Positions 42,486-52,104 of a DNA stretch of 55,500 nucleotides are shown in pieces; positions within the stretch are counted from its first letter, which is position 1, and each line of letters opens with the position of its first letter. Location of the stretch: assembly GCF_026151205.1 (NCBI RefSeq), contig NC_087083.1:1738001-1793500 (forward strand), in the 5' to 3' direction. This DNA is from Bolinopsis microptera. Taxonomy: Eukaryota > Ctenophora > Tentaculata > Lobata > Bolinopsidae. The position numbers were made by a program, and so were the translations under genes. Under the pieces are notes generated by a model. It was given only the letters and a program-made list of their open reading frames with translations. It was not told where the DNA came from and did no database searches.

Positions 42486-43512
42486 GTCAAATATCATCTC
42501 TTTTTGATTATAATGTCAGGATAATTTACACAGTCGAAACTTCATGAATAACTATAGGGAGGTAATTTCAACGATTTCGAAATTTTACCTTTGAAAACAT
42601 TTCCTTGTGTTTAGGTATATCTGTCAATAAAAGACTGAATATGGCACTTTTAACTCATTCAAGTTGGCATTTAATTCATATATAATGCCATTTAAATATC
42701 GTGGGAAAGCAGAATATATTCGAAATCACGAATGAGCAAAACTCTCACCTTTCGCACGTGCAAACTTTGAGCGGACGTTGCGTGCGCATACAATATTGAA
42801 TCACCGTAAATTTTTGCATAGTGGTATTTTATATATAGTTTGATAAGCATGCAAAGTTTCAGAAGATTTCAAAAAGTACTTGGATCACAACGGGACTCCA
42901 AAGTTGATATAAATCGTGAAAATAACAATTTTCAGTGATTTTAGCTATTTTAAATAATTTTGGGCGTGTCCCCACGTGTGCAACTTTTCGATTTTCAACT
43001 TTAAAACTAGCCTATAACACAATTTAGACCTTTAGGAAGCACAATTGAGCTCCACAACCCAAGGGATGGCCCAACAACAGAGAATACTAATTCACAACTT
43101 TTGTGTTTTTATAAAATTATTCTTCAAAAAAGCACTAACTTCAATAGCGAATATCTTTATGAAGGAGCAAGGAAGAAAAATTTTCCGGTTGATTTTCAGA
43201 ATGCTTTAACAATTATCTAAGATAAAAATGTCCTCAGATTTTGAATAAAATTACTCCTTAATGGTTTAAAATCGATTTGAAAAATTGTTATTTTGTCAAA
43301 AATCAAGTTTTAAAAACACTTAACTTGATGACGTCATCAAGTGATGATGATGACGTTAAATTATTTTTCACTATAATGTAAACTAAAGTATAAACAATTA
43401 TCTTTAAAACCTGAGGTTCGAAATGACTGTATCTTTTATACTTTTGAATCTACAGACACTTAAATGTAGGCTACAATTGACTGCCAAAAGCGTCTATACA
43501 TATTATATACTA
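42486..43512 (+). repeat. CRE-containing repeat unit, array copy 1
   Basis: Follows directly on the palindrome split by Merlin. Landmarks in order: GATTATAATGTCAGGATAAT, TTTCCTTGTGTTTAGGTATA, TTTGAGCGGACGTTGCGTGC, GGGCGTGTCCCCACGTGTGC, and CTTGATGACGTCATCAAG with a full CRE palindrome near 43330. No kept frame. Confidence 0.8.
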
Positions 43513-44005
43513 TTTGACCAAAACCCATAATCATGGGTAGAGTGGACCGCTGCCAGTGTCTCTCTTTCCCAAACAAAAGGAAATGATATTAATTTGATTG
43601 ACCGTTCTCAAATGCAAAATGATACCGAGAATGAAATCGGTCGCTCGCTTTTCCCATTCATTCACGGCTTTCGAATTGTAATAAGTTTCGATTGATTACA
43701 TCAATCAGATGCTGTAAAAATCTCTTTGGTTGCGTTCGGGTCGATACCTAGTATTTCGGGGTAAGGGTGGTAGTTACTACTGCTGAAGTTTATTGAATCT
43801 TTATTGCCGAGTACAGCTGCCTTTGGGTAGTTTTTCATAGTCTATTACAATTGTAAATGAATGGGAAAAGCGAGCGACCGATTTCATTCTCGGTATCATT
43901 TTGCATTTGAGAACGGTCAATCAAATTAATATCATTTCCTTTTGTTTGGGAAAGAGAGACACTGGCAGCGGTCCACTCTACCCATGATTATGGGTTTTGG
44001 TCAAA
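43513..44005. repeat. Palindromic repeat with long loop
   Basis: Arms of about 165 bp fold together: left GTGGACCGCTGCCAGTGTCT pairs with right AGACACTGGCAGCGGTCCAC. The loop of about 170 bp holds CGGGTCGATACCTAGTATTT and is shared, in reverse complement, with 13311-13490. The outer ends are TTTGACCAAAACCC and its complement. Confidence 0.88.
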
Positions 44006-45039
44006 TATCATCTATTTTTGATTATAATGTCAGGGTACTTTATAAAGTCGAAATATAAACTGATATCTTCATTAATAAGGAGGAAGTTTCAACGATTTCG
44101 AAATTTTTCCTTGAAAAACATTTCCTTGTGTTTAGGTAAGCATATCGGTGATCACTGACTGGATATTCCACTTAATACTCATTCAAGTTGGCATTAAATT
44201 CATATATAATGACATTAAACTGTCGTGGCAAAGCAGAATTTGTTGGAAATCACGAATGAGCAAAATTCTCACCTTTCGCGCGTGCAAACTTTGAGCGGAC
44301 GTTGCGTGCGCATCCAATATTGAATCGCCGTAAATTTTTGCATGTAATTGTTTTTTATATAGTTTGATAAGCATGCAAAGTTTCAAAGTATTTCAAGAAG
44401 AATTGTAATCACAACGGCACTCTAAAGTTGACAGAAAATGACGAAAACAGCAATTTTCAGTGATTTTAGCGATTTTCTATCAATTTGGGCGTGTCCCCAC
44501 GTGTGCAACTTTTCTATTTTCAACTTTAAAACTAGCCTAATGCACAATTTATACCTATAGGAAGCAGAACTGAGCTCCACATCCCAAGGCATGGCCCAAC
44601 ACCAGAGAATACTAAATCGCAAAATTGACGTTTTTATAAAATAATTCTTCAAAAAAGCACAAACTTCAATGACGAATATCTTTATGAAGGAGCAAGCTAG
44701 AAAAACTTTCCGGTAGATTTTCAGAATGCTTGAACAATTATCTAAGGTAAAAATTTCCTCAGATTTTGAAAACAATTACTTTTTAATGGTGTAAAATCAT
44801 TTTTAAAAGTTATTACTTTGTCAAAAATCAAGTTTTTAAAACGGTTAACTTGATGACGTCATCAAAGGGTGTTCATGACGTCAAATAATTTGTTTGTACA
44901 ATGTAAACTAAAGTGTAAACAATTATTTTCAAGACCTGTGGTCGGAAATGGCTGTATCTTTTATACTTTTGAATCTATGGACAATTAAATACAGGCTACA
45001 ATTGACTGGCAAAGCGTCTATCCCTGAATAATATGTATA
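44006..45039 (+). repeat. CRE-containing repeat unit, array copy 2
   Basis: Same order of landmarks as 42486-43512, but closer in detail to the inverted copy at 12240-13145, including GTTAACTTGATGACGTCATC near 44845. Open frames at 44183-44386 and 44422-44775 (minus) have partial counterparts at 12751 and 12386 but look like chance persistence in young repeats. Confidence 0.8.
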
Positions 45040-45587
45040 TATGTATATATCACGACAATCTGTCATAAAACAGGGGTTCTAGAAAACCCACTTCCCGATG
45101 TTCCTGAAACCTCAAACTTTTTTTGCAGTCGATTTGGTCAACGTCTAAACGCCCTGAAAAATTTCAGATCTCTAACTCAATTTAAACATGGTTTTTAAGG
45201 CACCTGAATATGGCGATTTTGGGTTTTTTACCGAATTTCGTATAACAGTGCTGGCGAGTATTTTATGCAAATTTCTTAAAAATCTCAACATAACTATTTT
45301 TTATTCCTGTCATCTTTGACATCAAATTAGAATGTTTTGAACTAAAATAAATCTGCTGAACGACTTCCGATGAGTCTTAATGTCTGAAAAACTCCTGCCG
45401 GAGGCGGCGGCCTTCGGCCGCCGCCTCCGGACAGAGTGCACGCTTCGTGTGCACGAAAGAGGCTTGTAACGTGTACCAAAGATGGTATAATAGTAAAGGG
45501 GGTATAATAGTAAAGGGGGTATAATAGTAAATGGGGTACATAGTATACCCACAATAAATGCAACGGTCGTGCTTGCCAGCACTGTGA
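45040..45587. repeat. Inverted relative of 10838-11460 with GC hairpins
   Basis: Reverse complement of the block around 11100-11460 (shared CAGGGGTTCTAGAAAACCCA and GGTTTTTAAGGCACCTGAAT). It contains a perfect 15-bp stem, CCGGAGGCGGCGGCC with its complement and a TTC loop, at 45398-45430. A second hairpin, GTGCACGCTTCGTGTGCAC, follows. The hairpins are absent from the 11-kb copy. Confidence 0.75.
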
Positions 45588-46936
45588 TTTGACCAAAACC
45601 CATAATCATGGGTAGAGTGTACCGCTGCCAGTGTCTCTCTTTTCCAAACAAAAGGAAATGATATTAATTTGAGGAACAGTCCGCTAATGCAAATTGATAC
45701 CGAGAATGAAATCGGTCGCTCGCTTTTTCAAATCAATAAGCTTTATTACAATTCGTGAGCCGTGATCGAATGGAAAAAGCGAGCGACCGATTTCATTCTC
45801 GGTATCAATTTGCATTAGCGGACTGTTCCTCAAATTAATATCATTTCCTTTTGTTTGGAAAAGAGAGACACTGGCAGCGGTACACTCTACCCATGATTAT
45901 GGGTTTTGGTCAAATATCATCTCTTTTTGATTATAATGTCAGAATAATTTACACAGCTAGTCGAAACTTCATTAACAAGGAGGTAATTTCGACGATTTCG
46001 AAATTCTGCCTTTGAAAACGTTTCCTTGTGTTTAGTTAGGTATATCTGTCGATAACCGACTGAATATGGCACTTTTTACTCATTCAAGTTGGCATTAAAT
46101 TCATAGATAATGCCATTTAGATATCGTGGGAAGCAGAATATGTTCGAAATCACGAATGAGCAAAATTCTCACCTTTCGCACGTGCAAACTTTGAGCGGAC
46201 GTTGCGTGCGCATACAATATTGAATCATCGTAAATTTTTGCATAGTGGTATTTAATATATAGTTTGATAAGCATGCAATGTTTCAGAAGATTTCAAAAAG
46301 AACTTGGATCACAACGGGACTCCAAAGTTGATAAAAATCGTGAAAATCAAAATTTTTAGTGATTTTAGCTATTTTAAATCAATTTGGGCGTGTCCCCACG
46401 TGTGCAACTTTTCGATTTTTAACTTTAAAACTAGCCTATAACACAATTTAGACCTTTAGGAAGCAAAATTGAGCTCCACAACCCAAGGGATGGCCCAACA
46501 ACAGAGAATACTAATTCACAACTTTTGTGTTTTTATAAAATTATTCTTCAAAAAAGCACTAACTTCAATAGCGAATATCTTTATGAAGGAGCAAGGAAGA
46601 AAAATTTTCCGGTTGATTTTCAGAATGCTTGAACAATTATCTAAGATAAAAATGTCCTCAGATTTTGAATAAAATTACTCCTTAATGGTTTAAAATCGAT
46701 TTGAAAAATTGTTATTTTGTCAAAAATCAAGTTTTAAAAACACTTAACTTGATGACGTCATCAAGTGATGATGCTGACGTTAAATTATTTTTCACTATAA
46801 TGTAAACTAAAGTATAAACAATTATCTTTAAAACCTGAGGTTCGAAATGACTGTATCTTTTATACTTTTGAATCTACGGACACTTAAATGTAGGCTACAA
46901 TTGACTGCCAAAAGCGTCTATACATATTATATACTA
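45588..46936 (+). repeat. 1349-bp palindrome-plus-unit, tandem copy A
   Basis: Palindrome (45588-45914) followed by the CRE-containing unit (45915-46936). The next 1349 bp repeat it almost exactly; differences I can see are single bases, such as ATCATCG against ATCACCG. A very recent tandem duplication. Confidence 0.92.
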
Positions 46937-48285
46937 TTTGACCAAAACCCATAATCATGGGTAGAGTGTACCGCTGCCAGTGTCTCTCTTTTCCAAACAA
47001 AAGGAAATGATATTAATTTGAGGAACAGTCCGCTAATGCAAATTGATACCGAGAATGAAATCGGTCGCTCGCTTTTTCAAATCAATAAGCTTTATTACAA
47101 TTCGTGAGCCGTGATCGAATGGAAAAAGCGAGCGACCGATTTCATTCTCGGTATCAATTTGCATTAGCGGACTGTTCCTCAAATTAATATCATTTCCTTT
47201 TGTTTGGAAAAGAGAGACACTGGCAGCGGTACACTCTACCCATGATTATGGGTTTTGGTCAAATATCATCTCTTTTTGATTATAATGTCAGAATAATTTA
47301 CACAGCTAGTCGAAACTTCATTAACAAGGAGGTAATTTCGACGATTTCGAAATTCTGCCTTTGAAAACGTTTCCTTGTGTTTAGTTAGGTATATCTGTCG
47401 ATAACCGACTGAATATGGCACTTTTTACTCATTCAAGTTGGCATTAAATTCATAGATAATGCCATTTAGATATCGTGGGAAGCAGAATATGTTCGAAATC
47501 ACGAATGAGCAAAATTCTCACCTTTCGCACGTGCAAACTTTGAGCGGACGTTGCGTGCGCATACAATATTGAATCACCGTAAATTTTTGCATAGTGGTAT
47601 TTAATATATAGTTTGATAAGCATGCAATGTTTCAGAAGATTTCAAAAAGAACTTGGATCACAACGGGACTCCAAAGTTGATAAAAATCGTGAAAATCAAA
47701 ATTTTTAGTGATTTTAGCTATTTTAAATCAATTTGGGCGTGTCCCCACGTGTGCAACTTTTCGATTTTTAACTTTAAAACTAGCCTATAACACAATTTAG
47801 ACCTTTAGGAAGCAAAATTGAGCTCCACAACCCAAGGGATGGCCCAACAACAGAGAATACTAATTCACAACTTTTGTGTTTTTATAAAATTATTCTTCAA
47901 AAAAGCACTAACTTCAATAGCGAATATCTTTATGAAGGAGCAAGGAAGAAAAATTTTCCGGTTGATTTTCAGAATGCTTGAACAATTATCTAAGATAAAA
48001 ATGTCCTCAGATTTTGAATAAAATTACTCCTTAATGGTTTAAAATCGATTTGAAAAATTGTTATTTTGTCAAAAATCAAGTTTTAAAAACACTTAACTTG
48101 ATGACGTCATCAAGTGATGATGCTGACGTTAAATTATTTTTCACTATAATGTAAACTAAAGTATAAACAATTATCTTTAAAACCTGAGGTTCGAAATGAC
48201 TGTATCTTTTATACTTTTGAATCTACGGACACTTAAATGTAGGCTACAATTGACTGCCAAAAGCGTCTATACATATTATATACTA
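46937..48285 (+). repeat. 1349-bp palindrome-plus-unit, tandem copy B
   Basis: Second copy: palindrome at 46937-47263, then the unit. A 67-codon open frame (46469 and 47818) is identical in both copies only because the copies are young; its first codon is not ATG, and the older units do not keep it. Confidence 0.92.
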
Positions 48286-48490
48286 TTTGACCAAAACCCA
48301 TAATCATGGGTAGAGTGTACCGCTGCCAGTGTCTCTCTTTTCCAAACAAAAGGAAATGATATTAATTTGAGGAACAGTCCGCTAATGCAAATTGATACCG
48401 AGAATGAAATCGGTCGCTCGCTTTTTCAAATCAATAAGCTTTATTACAATTCGTGAGCCGTGATCGAATGGAAAAAGCGAGCGACCGATT
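48286..48490. repeat. Third palindrome copy, cut by the LINE insertion
   Basis: Begins like its neighbours with TTTGACCAAAACCCATAATC and runs through the left arm and loop into the right arm. It stops at GACCGATTTCATT (about 48490-48494), where the tail of the LINE on the minus strand begins. The rest of the right arm is not found before the window ends. Confidence 0.85.
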
Positions 48491-48515
48491 TCATTAGTAG
48501 TAAAGTAGTAGTAGT

Positions 48516-48966
48516 AAACCCGCGATGGGGTGGCATGTGCCTCAATAAAAATATTACAATCATTTATTATTATATCAATGTATCATTAAATATTTCAAAA
48601 ATATAACGTATGGTTGATCCTTCACACTTGGTAAAATATATAAAAATAAAGTTAATCTACACTAAAGAATAAATAATCTATATTATATAAATCAACAATA
48701 TTAACTCCCCATCTTCATGTAGTCATTTATCAAAGCGGTAGAAATCCAAGTAATTTTAGTACGCGGTGCGCAAGGAATTTCGTTTTTTTTTTTTTTAAAT
48801 GTGTAGGCAAGATAAGCCTAAGTGTGGCAGTGAAAATTGAAAAATAAGTTGCAGAATAAATTGCAGTGACTGACTGTCAAATGCATTATCGCAGTTCATT
48901 TATTTGACTGCACAGTGCACTAACGTTTAGGATTCTTACAGCTGTTATATTTTGCTAATATTTTGT
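48516..48966 (-). other. 3' UTR of the LINE
   Basis: Between the RT stop and the TAC tail lies AT-rich non-coding sequence with a 14-nt A run on the minus strand (about 48798-48785). No gene on either strand. Confidence 0.6.
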
Positions 48967-50811
48967 TTAAAAGTTGTAAAGGACAAAGTTCTTGTCCGTC
49001 CACGAAAGGTTTTCTAGGTCAAGTTTTTGTTTGTCCAGTAAGTAACGTACAATGTTGTCCTTGTATGAATTAATAAACTTATCTTGTAACTTAGGTACGT
49101 TGAAGGGAAGGATTTTGTTTATTTCGTTTATCGTGTTGTTATATAATCGTGGTCCTACGTTAGAGATGCTATAATCGGTGATCCGTAATCTGTTGAACTT
49201 AATTTCAAAATACTTTGGATTTCTCCTTTCCGTTTGTCTAAGCGGTGATTTTTCAAATATACTACAGATACTCGATGGTGCTACTCCCATATAAACCTTG
49301 TGCATCAAAGTTAGACAGCTTTTAGCAATGAGATTAGGAAGAGCCAAAATTCCTATTTTGTTGAAGATGGATTTTGTGTGAGATGGTAGTTTACGTTTTT
49401 CTTTGTCGTAAAAATAGTTATGATATTCTGAATCAGTGGCGCGAATAGCTTTCTTTTGAGCAGAGAATAAAGACTGAATGGAATTTAAAGATTTAGTACC
49501 CCAAACAGTAGCGCAGTAATACAGGTGAGATTGAATTAAACTATTGTATAGCATTTTTTGAGCTTTATTCGGAATGGAACTTTTAAGTTTCATCATTACG
49601 CCTGCATTTCTGGATATTTTAGTCTTTAACTGTTTAATGTGCTGGCTCCAGCTAAGTTTTGAGTCAATAATGACACCTAAAAATCGTTCATGTTCACTTT
49701 TCACTAGTCGCTGTCCTTCTATACTAATATTTATATCCTCTGGTAATCTGTTAGTGAATATCATGTATTTAGTTTTTCCTACATTAAGTTTAAGACCGTT
49801 GTTTTTAACCCATGTCTGTACAGTATTTAATACTCTGTTTGCACGCATGTTCAGTTCAGTGTACGTGTCGGCAGAAACGATGCTGTTTGCATCATCAGCG
49901 AAGAAAATATAATGGGCTATATCGCTTACATTTGCAAGGTCGTTTATGTAAATAATGAACAATATAGGACCAAGAATGGACCCTTGAGGAACTCCATGTT
50001 CCAATCCCATTTTTTCTGAACTGCAACCGTTGACGTGAACATACTGTTTCCGGTTAGTTAGATAAGACTCAAACCAGGATAAGCTAAGGCCTCTTACACC
50101 ATAGTGCTCCAGCTTATGTAGCAGTATCTCACTGTCTACTAGGTCAAACGCCTTGGAGAAGTCAAGAAGCAGTAATGCTGACACTTGCTTCCTTTCTAGA
50201 GCTTTATGTATGTTAAACTGAGCTTCAAGCAACGCATGTTCACAACTGTGACCCGATCTAAAACCAAATTGCGACGCATATAGAATATTACGTGATTTTA
50301 GGTGCTTTACTAAACGTGCATGCATTATTTTTTCGAATATCTTTGAGAAGCAGGACAAAAGTGAGATTGGTCTGTAGTTTGTAATTTCGCTGCGCGATCC
50401 TCCTTTATGGAGTGGGATAACCTTAGCAAGTTTGAGCTTTTCGGGGAATACTCCTTCGTGAAGGGAGTGTGAGATCAGGTGATTAACTACTGGAGACAGC
50501 ACATTGCAAACCTTTTTAAGAGGCTGTATATTCATATCTGAAGTCGATTTGTTCTTAAGATCATGTATGATTTCAGCAATTTCGGAGGGCGAGGAGTCCT
50601 CCAGCTCCATATCAAAATCACATCGACTTGATTGGGGAAGAGAATGTCCTACTGATCCTGCACCGCGAACCAGATTGTTTTCGCTCTTTAGGTTCTCAGC
50701 TATATTAGTAAAATAATCATTAAAACTGTCAGCTATATCTTGTGAGTCGGTTATAACTCTATTTTTATAGTTTTTTATTAAATACTTTTCAAACTTTACA
50801 GAGTACAGCAA
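48967..50811 (-). CDS. CR1-like reverse transcriptase, separate from its endonuclease
   Basis: About 614 codons. RT motifs in order: FNDYFTNIAENL (30-41), KVIPLHKGGS (130-139), NYRPISLLSCFSKIFEKIMH (145-164), FGFRSGHSCEHALLEAQ, motif A LLDFSKAFDLVD (215-226), motif B HGVPQGSILGP (272-282) and catalytic FADD (304-307). It lacks an ATG near the start: the frame opens at a TTG right after a TAA, and the first residues (KYLIKNYKNRVITDSQDIAD) are the usual linker between endonuclease and RT in one ORF2. So it reads as the 3' half of an interrupted ORF2. Close to the truncated copy at 21486-23099. Confidence 0.9.
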   Translation of the reverse strand: MLYSVKFEKYLIKNYKNRVITDSQDIADSFNDYFTNIAENLKSENNLVRGAGSVGHSLPQSSRCDFDMELEDSSPSEIAEIIHDLKNKSTSDMNIQPLKKVCNVLSPVVNHLISHSLHEGVFPEKLKLAKVIPLHKGGSRSEITNYRPISLLSCFSKIFEKIMHARLVKHLKSRNILYASQFGFRSGHSCEHALLEAQFNIHKALERKQVSALLLLDFSKAFDLVDSEILLHKLEHYGVRGLSLSWFESYLTNRKQYVHVNGCSSEKMGLEHGVPQGSILGPILFIIYINDLANVSDIAHYIFFADDANSIVSADTYTELNMRANRVLNTVQTWVKNNGLKLNVGKTKYMIFTNRLPEDINISIEGQRLVKSEHERFLGVIIDSKLSWSQHIKQLKTKISRNAGVMMKLKSSIPNKAQKMLYNSLIQSHLYYCATVWGTKSLNSIQSLFSAQKKAIRATDSEYHNYFYDKEKRKLPSHTKSIFNKIGILALPNLIAKSCLTLMHKVYMGVAPSSICSIFEKSPLRQTERRNPKYFEIKFNRLRITDYSISNVGPRLYNNTINEINKILPFNVPKLQDKFINSYKDNIVRYLLDKQKLDLENLSWTDKNFVLYNF

Positions 50812-50990
50812 TTACAACGAATGAAATAAACTCGAATAAAATATTGCCCCTGTCTGTAAAATCTGTCGGGAGACCAAACACGGTACTGCACAGTAAAACG
50901 TGCCCGCAATTACATGGCCCCGATATGATTTTTTAAAATGTGAAACAAAATTGTGATAAAATAAATGTGTGGTGAAGAATGTGAAACAGT

Positions 50991-51902
50991 TCAAATTTCT
51001 TCAGACGAGGCTGATACACTGTTCTTATCAGAGCTGACAATCTTATTGTTCCTTATGAAATGAACTCTGTTAGGCTCTGCTTTCCTCTTCTCTTTCAATT
51101 CCTCCCAGAGCTTCTTGTAAGCTCTCCTTTCTTCCACTGATCTGTCTGGGCAAATGTAGATACTTTTATAGCCCTCTTTTGTGCGTAGTAGTTTCGCTTT
51201 TCGCAGCACCTGAGTAACCATGTCAGAGCTATTTAGAGATAGTTTAGTTGGTCGTATTAATGTGCCCACTCTCTTCAGACCAACTCTACAACAGTCACGA
51301 AAAGAAGGTTTCTCGTTTATCTCACCAAGAACTTCAGCAACTTTGTTTTCTAACTTCTCGCCGTCGGATTCACTTATTCCGTAGATTACGACGTTTCTGC
51401 TTCTTTCATCCTTTTCAGCTATTGTCTTAACTGCAGTACAGATCTTCTTTGGCGTAAGAGCAGCTGCACAAGTCTTTTTCAGGGCAGAAGAATATGATTT
51501 CATTTCTGTCTGCACAGTTGTTTGAACAGACTTGAGTTCTTCGTCCTTCTTTTCAATGAGCTGCTTCTGCAAATCAATGACAGTTTTCTGCTCCGCGATT
51601 ACTGAAATGTTCTGTTTATCTACTCTCTCCGCAGCCATTTGCAAATGAGGAGCCGCATAACGATTCAAAATGAAACAAACAGTTTGCAGCCAATCACACA
51701 GTTTTTCTTTCGAAACTGATCGCTTGTTCAGGTTTTTCAATACTAGATCTCCGTATTCCTTAACATCCAGTTCATGGCACATTTCATTAAAAACACTGTT
51801 TGTAGCTCTCGCTACCTGATCTGCATGTCTGGCACTAAACAGATCATCATTATCGGGGTCATCGACCAAATGCTTCGTATGTTCATGGTATGAGTACTGC
51901 AT
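50991..51902 (-). CDS. LINE ORF1-type protein: coiled coil and RRM-like domain
   Basis: 303 residues from ATG. The helical N-terminal half leads into a coiled-coil stretch (about 93-135, VIDLQKQLIEKKDEELKS). A fold typical of non-LTR ORF1 proteins follows: RNVVIYGISESDGEKLENKV (169-188), CCRVGLKR (204-211), IRPTKLSLNS and YICPDRSVEERRAY (about 249-262). By family it binds the element RNA as a chaperone. It lies between the endonuclease and RT frames on the same strand, where no ORF1 is expected, with its own ATG and about 200 bp of leader. Confidence 0.8.
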   Translation of the reverse strand: MQYSYHEHTKHLVDDPDNDDLFSARHADQVARATNSVFNEMCHELDVKEYGDLVLKNLNKRSVSKEKLCDWLQTVCFILNRYAAPHLQMAAERVDKQNISVIAEQKTVIDLQKQLIEKKDEELKSVQTTVQTEMKSYSSALKKTCAAALTPKKICTAVKTIAEKDERSRNVVIYGISESDGEKLENKVAEVLGEINEKPSFRDCCRVGLKRVGTLIRPTKLSLNSSDMVTQVLRKAKLLRTKEGYKSIYICPDRSVEERRAYKKLWEELKEKRKAEPNRVHFIRNNKIVSSDKNSVSASSEEI

Positions 51903-52104
51903 CGTGTATATTCCAATGTACAGTTCTTGTATACAGGCTACACAACGATCACACTAAAAGACAAGCACTTCTTATTTATCGCAAGTTACAACAGCTGATA
52001 ACAGAGCTCGCTATTTGCAACCAAATGTAAAACGACTACACACAAAACTTGACTATTTTTAAAAAAAATTGTTTGTTCAGGCCATGACCTTATCTTACTT
52101 ATTT

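Noticed and set aside
46469-48021. Identical 67-codon frames in the two tandem units
   Set aside because: Identity follows from the 1349-bp duplication. The first codon is not ATG and older units do not keep the frame.
52070-52104. Intron joining the endonuclease and RT frames
   Set aside because: A GTAAG donor exists just after the endonuclease stop, but two in-frame stops precede it and no good acceptor lies between the TAA before the RT frame and the RT linker.
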